Assembly (NCBI GenBank): GCA_038133505.1
Contig: JAYPTI010000028.1
Span: 1 to 24,684 of the forward strand
DNA: 24,684 bases
Direction of reading: 5' to 3'
Source: JAYQUR01 sp038133505
GTDB lineage: Bacteria; Pseudomonadota; Alphaproteobacteria; MPNO01; UBA830
The stretch's first letter is position 1. Each line of letters begins with the position of its first letter. Below, one piece after another: positions 7,148-15,353 of this stretch. The notes under the pieces were generated by a model. The model saw nothing but the letters and a program-made list of their open reading frames with translations, made no database searches and was not told the DNA's origin. The translations under genes were made by a program, and so were the position numbers.

Positions 7148-9181
7148 ATGAGCGGTGGAACACGCTGCGCGGCGCTTGTCGGTCCATATCTCAGCGGCAA
7201 GACAACCTTGCTGGAAAGCCTGCTGTTCACGGCGGGCGCAATTCATCGGAAAGGCTCCGTCAAGGAGGGCAACACGGTCGGCGATTCGACCGACGAGGCG
7301 CGCGCGCGCCAGATGAGCACCGAGCTGAGCTCGGGCGCGATGACCTATCTCGGCGAGGACTGGACGATCCTCGACTGTCCCGGCTCGATCGAGCTGATGC
7401 AGGAATACCTCAACGCGCTCAACGTCGCCGATATCGGCGTGATCGTGATGGAGCCGGTCGCAGAACGCGCGACGACGCTGTCGCCGATCTTCAAGGCGCT
7501 CGAGTCGCGCCGCACGCCGCACATGGTCTTCATCAACAAGGTCGACACCATGATGGCGGACGTCACCGACATCGTGGGCTCGATCCGGGCGGTCTCCGAC
7601 CATCCGCTGCTGCTCCGCGAATACCCGATCATCGAGGGCGACTCGGTCACCGGCTACGTCGACCTGACCAGCCGCCGGGCCTATCGCTATATCGACGGCG
7701 CCGAGTCCGAGGAAATCGGTTTTCCCGACGCGCTCGCCGACGAGATCGAGCTGGCCCGCGGCGAGATGCTGGAGACGCTGGCCGACTTCGACGACACCAT
7801 CCTCGAGAAGCTGCTCGAGGAGGAGCTACCCGACGTCGACGAGATTTACGCCAAGGCCGCCGAGGCGATGCGCCGCGGCGAGCTGGTGCCGGTCTATTTC
7901 GGTTCGGCCGACAAGAACCACGGCATCCGCCGCGTCCTGAAGGCGCTGCGCCATGACGCGCCGCTGCCCGACCAGCGCGCCGAAAGCCTCGGTTTCGATC
8001 CGGCGGGCGAGACGACAGCGCAGGTCTTCAAGAGCTATCACGCCCAGCATTCGGGCAAGGTCTCACTGGCGCGCGTCTGGGCGGGCACCGTCAAGGACGG
8101 CATGACCCTCGGCGGCAGCCGGGTCGGCGGACTGCAGAAGCTGGTCGGCTCCGACGTCGAGAAGATCGCGCAGGCGGGTAACGGCGCGGTCGTCGGGCTG
8201 GGCCGGATGGAAGACGTCCAGACCGGCGACGTGCTGACCGAGTCGGCGGACGAGCCGGACCGGTCGCACTGGCCGGCCCCGCTGACGCCGGTCTATTCGC
8301 TGGCGATCGAGCCCGAAAACCGCAACGACGAGGTGAAGCTCACCGGCGGCCTGCAGCGGCTGAACGAGGAAGACCCGTCGCTCACCTACCGGCAGAACGA
8401 CGACACGCACGAGCTCGTTCTCTACGGACAGGGCGACATCCATCTGAAGATCGCGCTCGAAAAGCTCAACAGCAAATACGGCGTGTCCGCCCGGGCGGCG
8501 CAGCCGAGCGTGCCCTACAAGGAGACCATCCAGAAGCCGGTCGCCCAGCACGGCCGCTTCAAGCGCCAGACCGGCGGTCACGGCATGTTCGGCGACGTTC
8601 ATGTCGAGATCGAGCCGCGGCCGCGCGGCGCGGGCTTCGAGTTCGCCGACAAGATCGTCGGCGGCGCGGTGCCCAAGCAGTACATCCCCGCGGTCGAGGC
8701 CGGCGTGAAGGAGTTCGCCGTCGAGGGGCCGCTGGGCTTTCCGGTGGTCGACTTCGCGGTGACGCTGACCGACGGCCAGTTCCATGCCGTCGACAGCAAC
8801 GAAATGTCTTTCAAGCTGGCGGCGCGCGTCGCCATGACTGAGGGCATGCCGAAGTGCAACCCGGTACTGTTGGAGCCGATCCTAAAGGTCACGATCGACG
8901 TGCCCAGCGAGTACACCAACAAGGTGCACGGGCTGGTCAGCGGCCGGCGCGGCCAGATTCTCGGCTTCGAGGCAAGGGAAGGCTGGAACGGCTGGGATTC
9001 GCTGTTCGCGAACATGCCGCAGTCGGAGATCCACGACCTGATCATCGAGCTGCGCTCGCTGACGCAGGGCGTCGGCACCTACTCGGCCGAGTTCGACCAC
9101 CTCCAGGAGCTGTCGGGGCGCATCGCCGAGCAGATCGTCGAACAGCGCGCCGCGCATCGCCAGGAGGAGCGCGCCCACTGA
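7148..9181 (+). CDS. Elongation factor G-like GTPase (EF-G2 type)
   Basis: This 677-aa protein has the full EF-G domain order: G domain (~1-260), beta-barrel II, domain III, domain IV (~460-590) and a C-terminal domain V ending near 660. G1 is GPYLSGKT (12-19), G3 is DCPGS (76-80) and G4 is NKVD (130-133). Compared with canonical EF-G, the His of AHxDxGKT is gone and the catalytic His of DTPGH is Ser80. This is the pattern I associate with the EF-G2-like paralogue group, so it is not the main translocase FusA. A role in translation or ribosome rescue/recycling is inferred and the true function is uncertain. GGGAGGAAATT precedes the ATG. An ATG 13 bases upstream in another frame is not used. 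The gene stands alone, with no rpsL/rpsG/tuf neighbours. Confidence 0.88.
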   Translation: MSGGTRCAALVGPYLSGKTTLLESLLFTAGAIHRKGSVKEGNTVGDSTDEARARQMSTELSSGAMTYLGEDWTILDCPGSIELMQEYLNALNVADIGVIVMEPVAERATTLSPIFKALESRRTPHMVFINKVDTMMADVTDIVGSIRAVSDHPLLLREYPIIEGDSVTGYVDLTSRRAYRYIDGAESEEIGFPDALADEIELARGEMLETLADFDDTILEKLLEEELPDVDEIYAKAAEAMRRGELVPVYFGSADKNHGIRRVLKALRHDAPLPDQRAESLGFDPAGETTAQVFKSYHAQHSGKVSLARVWAGTVKDGMTLGGSRVGGLQKLVGSDVEKIAQAGNGAVVGLGRMEDVQTGDVLTESADEPDRSHWPAPLTPVYSLAIEPENRNDEVKLTGGLQRLNEEDPSLTYRQNDDTHELVLYGQGDIHLKIALEKLNSKYGVSARAAQPSVPYKETIQKPVAQHGRFKRQTGGHGMFGDVHVEIEPRPRGAGFEFADKIVGGAVPKQYIPAVEAGVKEFAVEGPLGFPVVDFAVTLTDGQFHAVDSNEMSFKLAARVAMTEGMPKCNPVLLEPILKVTIDVPSEYTNKVHGLVSGRRGQILGFEAREGWNGWDSLFANMPQSEIHDLIIELRSLTQGVGTYSAEFDHLQELSGRIAEQIVEQRAAHRQEERAH

Positions 9182-9204
9182 CGGCGACCGGGACCGGGAA
9201 CCTG

Positions 9205-9233
9205 CCGGAGGGGCGGATTTCCGCCCTTTCCGG
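9205..9233 (+). terminator. Probable intrinsic terminator of the EF-G-like gene
   Basis: GGGCGG-ATTT-CCGCCC (9211-9226), extended outward by CCGGA/TCCGG, forms a hairpin 24 bases after the stop codon and is followed by only three T residues. The weak T tract leaves termination efficiency uncertain. Confidence 0.4.
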
Positions 9234-9318
9234 CGTCCCGGCCGGATGTCGACGATTAATTGATTACCGCCGTGCCATAGGCTCGCTATCTTCAGGGAAC
9301 CAACCGGAGGGACGAGCC

Positions 9319-10305
9319 ATGCTGACCAGATCGAAACCCACCTGGGAACTGCCCGAGAGCGCGGCGACCCCCGAATCCGTATTTCTCGACCGGCGCGAGC
9401 TCGGCAAGGCGATGGCGGCGGGCACGATCCTCGCGGCCGGCTCGCCCCTGTTCGGTCTCGTCGGCGGTGCGCAGGCGGCGGCCGATTCTTCCGCTGATCC
9501 GTCCGCCGGGCTTTATCCCGCGAAGCGCAACGAGGCGTACAAGCTCGACCGCGAGATCACGCCCGAGAAGATCGTCACCACCTACAACAATTTCTACGAG
9601 TTCGGCTCGCACAAGAATATCTGGCAGGCGGCGCAGAAGCTGCCGATCCGCCCGTGGACCGTCACCTTCGACGGCATGGTCGAGAAGGCGCAGACCGTCG
9701 ATATCGACACGCTCCTGAAGGCGATGCCGCTGGAGGAGCGCCTCTACCGCCATCGCTGCGTCGAGGCGTGGGCGATCGCCGTGCCGTGGACCGGATTCCC
9801 GATGAAGGCGCTGCTCGACTTCGCGAAACCGACGTCGGCTGCGAAATACGTCGTCATGCAGACCTTCGAGGACAAGCAGATCGCGCCGGGACAGCGACAG
9901 TTCTGGTATCCGTGGCCCTATGTCGAGGGGCTGACCATCGAGGAGGCCGCGAACGAGCTCACGCTCATCGGCACCGGCGCCTACGGCAAGCCGATGCCCA
10001 AGCAGAACGGTGCGCCGCTGCGGCTCGTCGCGCCGTGGAAATACGGCTTCAAGCAGATCAAGTCGATCGTGCGTTTCACCTTCACCGACAAGCGCCCGAA
10101 GAGCTTCTGGGAGGAGATCCAGGCCGCGGAATACGGCTTCTGGGCCAACGTGAACCCCAAGGTCGACCATCCGCGCTGGAGCCAGGCGACCGAAAAGCTG
10201 CTCGGCACCGGCAATCGCGTGCCGACGCTGCTCTACAACGGCTATGCCGAGCAGGTCGCCGGTCTCTACACCGAGATCGGGAAGACGGAGAAGATCTTCT
10301 ACTAG
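9319..10305 (+). CDS. msrP: Protein-methionine-sulfoxide reductase catalytic subunit (YedY/MsrP-type molybdoenzyme)
   Basis: This 328-aa protein belongs to the sulfite-oxidase-fold family. A twin-arginine signal (R25-R26, DRRELGKAMAAGTILAAG) directs the folded Mo-cofactor enzyme to the periplasm. The cofactor-binding region includes NNFYEFG (90-96), the RHRCVEAW motif with C147 as Mo-ligating cysteine, and further residues in APWKYGFKQIK. MsrP reduces methionine sulfoxide in periplasmic proteins, with electrons from the membrane haem protein MsrQ. No msrQ is adjacent: the next gene is a divergently oriented lysR beyond a hairpin-rich gap. ATG 9319 is chosen for its GGAGGG ribosome site and the signal peptide; the frame upstream runs into the EF-G-like gene and is not used. 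Confidence 0.92.
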   Translation: MLTRSKPTWELPESAATPESVFLDRRELGKAMAAGTILAAGSPLFGLVGGAQAAADSSADPSAGLYPAKRNEAYKLDREITPEKIVTTYNNFYEFGSHKNIWQAAQKLPIRPWTVTFDGMVEKAQTVDIDTLLKAMPLEERLYRHRCVEAWAIAVPWTGFPMKALLDFAKPTSAAKYVVMQTFEDKQIAPGQRQFWYPWPYVEGLTIEEAANELTLIGTGAYGKPMPKQNGAPLRLVAPWKYGFKQIKSIVRFTFTDKRPKSFWEEIQAAEYGFWANVNPKVDHPRWSQATEKLLGTGNRVPTLLYNGYAEQVAGLYTEIGKTEKIFY

Positions 10306-10330
10306 GGCGGAATGCCCGACAGACGTTCCG

Positions 10331-10361
10331 AAAAAAGAAGCCCGGTGCTTTCGCACCGGGC
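10331..10361 (-). terminator. Strong intrinsic terminator reading on the minus strand
   Basis: The stem GCCCGGTGC pairs perfectly with GCACCGGGC around a 4-base GAAA loop. On the minus strand it is followed by TTCTTTTTT. On the plus strand there is no T tract after the stem, so it is oriented for minus-strand transcripts. It lies ~235 bp past the lysR stop, too far to be only that gene's terminator. Confidence 0.8.
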
Positions 10362-10483
10362 AGTCTAACAGGGAGGCTTCACGTCTGGGAAACGTAGGAT
10401 CCTAGGACCCTTCGAATCCCCGGAAAACCGGGGATTCTATCCGGGCAGAGCCCGGGCCGAGGGCAAACAGCGTAAGTGCCCAT
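10331..10483 (-). ncRNA. Candidate structured small RNA of about 150 nt
   Basis: On the minus strand a good -10 element, TAAAAT (10495-10490), precedes a stretch that folds into successive hairpins: 10481-10461, 10455-10441 and 10437-10414 (perfect 10-bp stem with UUUU loop). A linker with palindromic TAGGATCCTA (10404-10395) and an AAGCCTCCC segment follows, and the stretch ends at the strong terminator. No -35 match was found. Size, hairpin content and clean terminator suggest an independently transcribed RNA. It could be a divergent 6S RNA, but I cannot confirm a 6S central bubble or closing stem, so the identity stays open. An alternative is a long structured 3' UTR of lysR. Confidence 0.4.
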
Positions 10484-10594
10484 CGCTCCATTTTAATTAG
10501 GCCTCGGACGGGCCGTTTAGTACCCGCTTATTGGGAAAATCTGCTATGCGTTTTGTGCATAGCGACGACGTTCCGGATTGTTCTTGTTTTTGAA

Positions 10595-11488
10595 CTATTT
10601 ATGACGGTTCGAGATGCTGCGCAGCAGGAAATCGCGGAACGCCATGATGCGCTGCGAATGGCGCAGCTCTTCGGGGTAGACGAGGAAGACGTCGAAACTG
10701 GGACCCTCCAGCTCCGGCAGGATGGGCACCAGATCGTGGGCGAGCTGGCCCATATAGTCCGGCAGCGAGGCGATGCCGAGGCCGCTCGCGGCGGCCCGGA
10801 ACATGGCGTAGATGTTGTTGACCCGCAGCACCGGATCGCGCGCCGGCGATTCCTTCTTGCGGCCGGCCTCGAGCAGCCAGTTGATCGCCGTGAACGGCTG
10901 ATTGAAGGAATCGTCGTAGGCGATGATCCGGTGCTTGTCGAGGTCCGACAGCGAATTCGGCGTCCCGTGATCCTTGAGATAGCCGGGCGACGCGAAGACG
11001 CGGTGGTGCATGCCGAGAAGCGGGCGGCGGATCAGGTCCGCCTGGGTCGGCGGCGTCATCCGGATGGCGACGTCGGCCTGGCCCATCGACAGGTCGAGCT
11101 CGTCCTCGCTGACGATCAGCGTGACCTGGATCTCGGGATAGCGCTCGATGAACTCCTTGAGGCGCTCGGTCAGCCAGATGGAGCCGAACGCGACGGTCGT
11201 CGTGATGCGGAGCGGGCCCTGCGGCCGGTCGCGCGCCTCGGAGACGAGCGATTCGGCGATCGCGACCTTGGCGAATACCTCGCGCGCGGTGGCGTAGAGC
11301 GTCTCGCCGGATTCGGTGAGTTTCAGGCCGCGGGCGTGGCGGTGGAACAGCGGCACGTTGAGGCTTTGCTCCAGCGCGCTGACCTGCCGGCTTACCGACG
11401 ACTGCGACAGGTTCAGGATCTCGCCCGCGTGCGTGAAGCTGCCTGCCTCGGCCACGGCGTGAAAAACGCGCAGCTTGTCCCAGTCCAT
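10595..11488 (-). CDS. LysR-family transcriptional regulator downstream of trxB
   Basis: This 297-aa protein has the LysR plan: an N-terminal winged helix-turn-helix (~1-60, GSFTHAGEILNLSQSSVSRQVSALE region, written here in part) and a two-lobed effector domain from ~90 (GPLRITTTVAFGSIWL to the C-terminus). The effector is unknown. It starts 16 bases after the trxB stop on the same strand, so the two are probably co-transcribed. A LysR gene next to trxB is, as I recall it, common in alphaproteobacteria, which suggests a link to redox or thiol control, but that is inference. The ribosome site is weak. A 7-bp hairpin with TTTT (10563-10534) may end the transcript. Confidence 0.92.
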   Translation of the reverse strand: MDWDKLRVFHAVAEAGSFTHAGEILNLSQSSVSRQVSALEQSLNVPLFHRHARGLKLTESGETLYATAREVFAKVAIAESLVSEARDRPQGPLRITTTVAFGSIWLTERLKEFIERYPEIQVTLIVSEDELDLSMGQADVAIRMTPPTQADLIRRPLLGMHHRVFASPGYLKDHGTPNSLSDLDKHRIIAYDDSFNQPFTAINWLLEAGRKKESPARDPVLRVNNIYAMFRAAASGLGIASLPDYMGQLAHDLVPILPELEGPSFDVFLVYPEELRHSQRIMAFRDFLLRSISNRHK

Positions 11489-11504
11489 GGGCGCCGCCGG
11501 TCCG

Positions 11505-12473
11505 CTATTCCGCCGCTTCGGCCGCGCCGGCTTCGAGCCCGGCGACGAACTTTTCGGCCTCGAGCGCCGCCATGCAGCCCGTTCCCGCCGCGGTCACCGC
11601 CTGGCGGAAAGTCTTGTCCTGCACGTCGCCGGCGGCGAACACGCCGTCGACGTTGGTGCGCGTCGAATCGGGCGCGGTGACGATATAGCCTTCGTCGTCC
11701 ATGTCGATCTTGCCGCGGAACAGCTGGGTCGCCGGGTCGTGGCCGATCGCGATGAACAGCCCGTCGACGGCAAGCTCGCTTTCCGCGCCGGTCTTGATGT
11801 TGCGTAGCTTCAGGCCCGTGACCCCCAGGGGGGCTTCGGTGCCGACGACCTCGTCGACCACCGTGTCCCACAGGACCTCGATGCGCTCGTGCTTCAGCAG
11901 ACGGTCCTGCAGGATCTTCTCCGCGCGCAGCTCGTCGCGCCGGTGGATCAGCGTCACCTTGGTGGCGTGGTTGGTGAGGTACAGCGCTTCCTCGACGGCC
12001 GTGTTGCCGCCGCCGACGACGGCGACCTTCTTCTGGCGGAAGAAGAACCCGTCGCAGGTCGCGCACGCCGAAACGCCGAAGCCCTGGAATTTGCGCTCGC
12101 TGTCGAGGCCGAGCCAGCGCGCCTGCGCGCCGGTCGCCACGATCACCGCGTCGGCGACGTAGGCGTCGCCGGAATCGCCGGTGCATCGGAACGGCCGCTT
12201 TGTGAAGTCGACGTCGACGATCAGGTCGTTGATCATCTTCGTGCCGACATGCTCGGCCTGGGCGTGCATCTGCTCCATCAGCCACGGGCCCTGGATGACG
12301 TCGGCGAAGCCGGGAAAGTTCTCGACGTCGGTGGTGATGCTCATCTGGCCGCCGACCTCCATGCCGGTCACCAGCATCGGCTGCAGCGACGCGCGCGCCG
12401 TGTAGATGGCGGCGGTATAGCCGGCCGGGCCGGAGCCGATGATGAGCACTTTCGCGTGGTGGGTTTCCGGCAT
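11505..12473 (-). CDS. trxB: Thioredoxin reductase (NADPH)
   Basis: This 322-aa flavoprotein reduces thioredoxin with NADPH in the cytoplasm. Visible are the FAD site GSGPAG (13-18), the redox-active CATC (C137, C140), the NADPH-binding GGGNTA (154-159) with the HRRDE/RAEK segment that selects NADPH, and the C-terminal GVFAAGDVQD FAD motif. Length is standard, with a short Ala/Glu-rich tail (GLEAGAAEAAE). ATG 12473 has AGGA 8-9 nt upstream. The gene is followed after 16 bases by lysR. Its 151-bp upstream gap holds a perfect palindrome ACGTATACGT (12527-12536), 54 bp before the start, which might be an operator. Confidence 0.96.
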   Translation of the reverse strand: MPETHHAKVLIIGSGPAGYTAAIYTARASLQPMLVTGMEVGGQMSITTDVENFPGFADVIQGPWLMEQMHAQAEHVGTKMINDLIVDVDFTKRPFRCTGDSGDAYVADAVIVATGAQARWLGLDSERKFQGFGVSACATCDGFFFRQKKVAVVGGGNTAVEEALYLTNHATKVTLIHRRDELRAEKILQDRLLKHERIEVLWDTVVDEVVGTEAPLGVTGLKLRNIKTGAESELAVDGLFIAIGHDPATQLFRGKIDMDDEGYIVTAPDSTRTNVDGVFAAGDVQDKTFRQAVTAAGTGCMAALEAEKFVAGLEAGAAEAAE

Positions 12474-12624
12474 GTTCCGATCCTGCGTCCGGCGTCCGGA
12501 CGTCTATTCGTGAAAGTTTCGCAAGTACGTATACGTCGTATTTTTAGGGCGCGCGGGACCGGGAGGCAATCTGCAGCGCCGTGAATATAGCGGCAGCGGC
12601 TTCGTTTTCCGGCCCGATAACTGC

Positions 12625-14532
12625 TCAGAACCCGAACATGTGGTCCAGGCTGAACGATCCTTCCGGGTGCAGCAGGCCGTGATAGCCGAACAGACGGCAG
12701 GTCGTGTCGCGGATCAGCACGTAGGCGCCGTCGCCCGCTCTGGCGCGGTCGGCGGCATCGAAGGTCCCGTGATAGGTCCAGAAACGCGAGCCGCCGCAGG
12801 GGATGTCGAGGCGCGCCCGCGCGACCTCGACGCCGTCCGGCGCGACCAGGGTCAGGTCGGTCTCCGACGTGCCGTGCCACGGCGTCGACGCCGGGTAGAT
12901 CAGGTGGCACATGGTGTCGTGCGGCGCGTCGCCGAGCCGCAGGAACAGCCGCGTGGACAGGCCCGGCGCCGCGCCCGTATACGACTGCGGCTCGTTCCGG
13001 TAGGTCATCACCATGTTGAAGATGTGCGCGCCGAAGCTCGTCTCGGCCGCGTTGCCGGTCTCGATGTTGCGGTACCGGAAAAGCCCGTGCAGCCAACCGT
13101 CCGCCTCGCCGCCGTCCGAGAAGTCGTAGACCAGTTCCATGTGGCCGTAGCCCGCCGCTGGCGCGGCGCCGTTCATCAGCTCGCCCGCGTCGAGCGTGAC
13201 CGCGTGGTTGCGCGGCAGCTTGCCCAGCGCCTTGCGCGCGATCTCGTTGCCGTCCGGGTCGAGCGCGATCACCGCGACCGGCAGTTCGTTCTGCGCCGTC
13301 GACATCGGGGTCGGCAGCGCCAGCGACGAGAACCGGTCCATCGGCAGGATCGGCGCCGGCAGGATGTAGCCCTTGCCCAGCATGTTGCCGTATTCCGCGA
13401 TACCGGGATCGGGTTTCAGGTCGACGCGCTCCACGTTCGGGTGCGCGATGCGGTAGTCGCCGCTGTCGGCCTTGATCTCGTAACGCGGACGGACGACGTG
13501 CTTGCCGGCCCGGATCTCGATCTGGTCGGGCCAGGCGAGGCCCGGCAGCAGGGCGGCCACGTCGAGCGCGCAGGTCGCGTAGGGCGCCATCTCGGTCTCC
13601 AGCGTCGCGACCGCGTCCTCGCCCATCCGGTTCAGGCCGATGTCGCCGGCCGGGATCGGGCACGGGTGCGAGTTCTGCACCCACAGGACGACCTTCTCGC
13701 CGTCCGCCGGCGCGGGCAGCCCGGCATAGAGGTCCGACGGCCAGGCATTGGCGTCGTGCGTGCAGGACAGCAGGTCGGCATCGTCGCCGTAGGTGTCGAG
13801 CGCGTACTTGACGACGTCGTGGCCGGTGGCCCCAATCGCGTGGATGAAGAGCTGGCCGGTGAAGTCGCCCAGCCCGAAACGCGCGCGCACGGCGGCACTG
13901 TCGATCGAGATCGTCTGATCGGCGTTCGGCACCGGCTCGGTCCATTCCGCGAGCGTTGCGCCGTCCGCGTCGAACAGGCGCATCCACAGCCGCAGGTCGG
14001 TCGCGCCGTAGCGCGCCCAGTAGTTGGCGGTGACGACCCGGGTATGGATCGCGCCGTCGTCGCGGAAGAAGGCGAAGTTGGTGGCGAAGTTCGTCGGCTG
14101 CAGATAGGCGGCCGGGTTCGTCAGCATCTCGTCCGGCAGGCGCAGCGAATCGAACGTCACGACCTCGCAGCCCGCCGGCACCAGATGCGCGATGTGGGCC
14201 TTCATGCGGTCGGCGTCGAACGCGGTCAGCAGCAGGATGGCGGCCTTGCAGCCCGGCAGGTCGGTCACCGGCTGCGCCTTCCGGCCAAGGATTTCCGCGC
14301 CGACGCGCGTCACGTCCTGGACGAAAACGCCGGCGAGGTTCACGCCGTCCATCGCATAGAACGCGGCGAAACCCTCTGCGTAGCCGAGCGGATCGTAGAC
14401 CGCGACGCCGTCGGCGGCGCGCAGGCGCGCCATCAGCTCGTGCGCGCGCTCCGCCGCCAGCGGATGGCTGATCGCCTTGTAGTAGCTGTTGCCCCCCGAC
14501 CGGTTGTCGAAGGTCTCGATGTTAAGCCCCAT
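12625..14532 (-). CDS. Unrecognised 635-aa multidomain protein (Rossmann-like start, beta-sandwich repeats)
   Basis: I do not recognise this family. There is no signal peptide or membrane helix, so it is probably cytoplasmic. Residues ~1-140 look alpha/beta, with alternating hydrophobic strands (VAVYDPLG, LAGVFVQDV, AAILLLTAF, CEVVTFDS), like a Rossmann-type nucleotide- or sugar-binding module. From ~165 to the end are three or four Ig-like beta-sandwich units of ~100 residues; they contain LRLWMRLFDADGATLAEW, VVLWVQNSHPCPIPAGDIG and VAVIALDPDGNEIARKALG in turn. The C-terminus is His/aromatic-rich (GYHGLLHPEGSFSLDHMFGF). AAGGAG is well placed before the ATG. Coding quality equals that of the neighbours. 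It follows the 2OG oxygenase and ELM1 genes on the same strand with gaps of 107 and 75 bp, so a joint role is possible. Confidence 0.8.
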   Translation of the reverse strand: MGLNIETFDNRSGGNSYYKAISHPLAAERAHELMARLRAADGVAVYDPLGYAEGFAAFYAMDGVNLAGVFVQDVTRVGAEILGRKAQPVTDLPGCKAAILLLTAFDADRMKAHIAHLVPAGCEVVTFDSLRLPDEMLTNPAAYLQPTNFATNFAFFRDDGAIHTRVVTANYWARYGATDLRLWMRLFDADGATLAEWTEPVPNADQTISIDSAAVRARFGLGDFTGQLFIHAIGATGHDVVKYALDTYGDDADLLSCTHDANAWPSDLYAGLPAPADGEKVVLWVQNSHPCPIPAGDIGLNRMGEDAVATLETEMAPYATCALDVAALLPGLAWPDQIEIRAGKHVVRPRYEIKADSGDYRIAHPNVERVDLKPDPGIAEYGNMLGKGYILPAPILPMDRFSSLALPTPMSTAQNELPVAVIALDPDGNEIARKALGKLPRNHAVTLDAGELMNGAAPAAGYGHMELVYDFSDGGEADGWLHGLFRYRNIETGNAAETSFGAHIFNMVMTYRNEPQSYTGAAPGLSTRLFLRLGDAPHDTMCHLIYPASTPWHGTSETDLTLVAPDGVEVARARLDIPCGGSRFWTYHGTFDAADRARAGDGAYVLIRDTTCRLFGYHGLLHPEGSFSLDHMFGF

Positions 14533-14639
14533 GGGACTCCTTTCCGGACGGCGGCATTATGCGGCGGGCGGGGGCGAATCTCCATGCGACGTCCGGTCGC
14601 CCGGGGACCGTCCGCCGCCGCTCCGTCGCAGATGGCGGG

Positions 14640-15278
14640 TCAGCCGGTCAGCCGCTTGAAGAAGGCCGATACCGCGTGGCGCCGCCGTTCGCGGTTCGCG
14701 TATTTGAGATCGGTCACCCAGTTGAGCTGGATCGCCCGGCGCTGGCCGGAAAACGGCTTGTGGCCGTGAAACGACGTGTCGCTGCGCCGGAAGGCGAGCA
14801 GGGTGCCCTCGTCGGGCGGCACCTCGACGGCGTAGTCGTCGATGTTGTCGGCCGAGCGCAGCAGCCGCAGCCGGCCGCCGCTCTCTTCCCACGGCGGGTT
14901 CATGTAGATCAGTACCGTGATGATCTTTTCCGCCGAATCGGGATGGATCTTGCCGTCGCGCTCGCGGCACTCGCCGCGGACGGTCACCGTCGTCGGCCGG
15001 CCAGCCAGATCGAGCCCGAAGACGCGTTCCACCGCGGCGCGCATGTCCGGGCCCTGCAGCGCGTCGATCACGCCGCCGAAGACCGGGTCGATGTCGAGCG
15101 CCTGGTAGGGAAAGCTGCCCGGCCCGCCGGTATCGGGATAGGCCTGGTGGATGGCAGGCAGCGCCGCCTTCTTCACGAAGCCCGGTACGATGACGTGGTC
15201 GAACGGCTCGCGCGCCAGCGGCGTCGACGCCAGCGCCTCGAAATCGAGCGCATCGGGCAGGGCGGTGATCTGGTCCAT
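14640..15278 (-). CDS. 2-oxoglutarate/Fe(II)-dependent oxygenase
   Basis: This 212-aa protein has the double-stranded beta-helix motifs of the prolyl-hydroxylase-like 2OG-Fe(II) group. The iron ligands are H112-x-D114 (KIHPDS) and H171 (SFHGHKPF), and R180/R181 binds the 2-oxoglutarate carboxylate. The strand IITVLIYMNPPWEESGGRLRLL is typical of the family. The substrate is unknown; relatives hydroxylate proteins or modify sugar or amino-acid moieties. The gene lies between ELM1 and the unknown 635-aa gene. There is no ribosome site at the usual distance (GGGAG is 13 nt away), but TTGAAA-N17-TATCTA ends 6 nt before the ATG, so a leaderless mRNA is plausible. Confidence 0.85.
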   Translation of the reverse strand: MDQITALPDALDFEALASTPLAREPFDHVIVPGFVKKAALPAIHQAYPDTGGPGSFPYQALDIDPVFGGVIDALQGPDMRAAVERVFGLDLAGRPTTVTVRGECRERDGKIHPDSAEKIITVLIYMNPPWEESGGRLRLLRSADNIDDYAVEVPPDEGTLLAFRRSDTSFHGHKPFSGQRRAIQLNWVTDLKYANRERRRHAVSAFFKRLTG

Positions 15279-15284
15279 GGTCGA

Positions 15285-15313
15285 TAGATATCTCCCTGCG
15301 CCGGGGTTTTCAA
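15285..15313 (-). promoter_or_regulatory. Candidate promoter for the oxygenase gene, leaderless start
   Basis: On the minus strand, TTGAAA (15313-15308), a 17-base spacer and TATCTA (15290-15285) lie so that transcription would begin at or within a base of the ATG at 15278. The -35 matches well (5 of 6) and the -10 only partly (3 of 6). Confidence 0.35.
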
Positions 15314-15353
15314 TGGCGGCGGACGGCGTGCGGCGAATTGACTCCGGGCGGGT

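Larger units (their letters stand above)
10306..10594. other. Hairpin-rich intergenic region between msrP and lysR
   Basis: These 289 bases contain five perfect inverted repeats: 10340-10361 (9-bp stem), 10414-10437 (10-bp stem, AAAA loop), 10441-10455 (6-bp stem), 10461-10481 (5-bp stem) and 10543-10563 (7-bp stem). The last is probably the weak terminator of lysR, since on the minus strand it is followed by AGATTTTCC. No open frame with gene-like features was seen. The rest is described under the candidate RNA. Confidence 0.6.

Noticed and set aside
8854..9318. Upstream extension of the msrP frame
   Set aside because: It overlaps the EF-G-like gene. The ribosome site and twin-arginine signal place the start at 9319.
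10331..10483. Firm call of 6S RNA
   Set aside because: Size and terminator fit, but I could not find a convincing closing stem and central bubble, and the neighbour is not zapA. It is kept as an unidentified candidate RNA.
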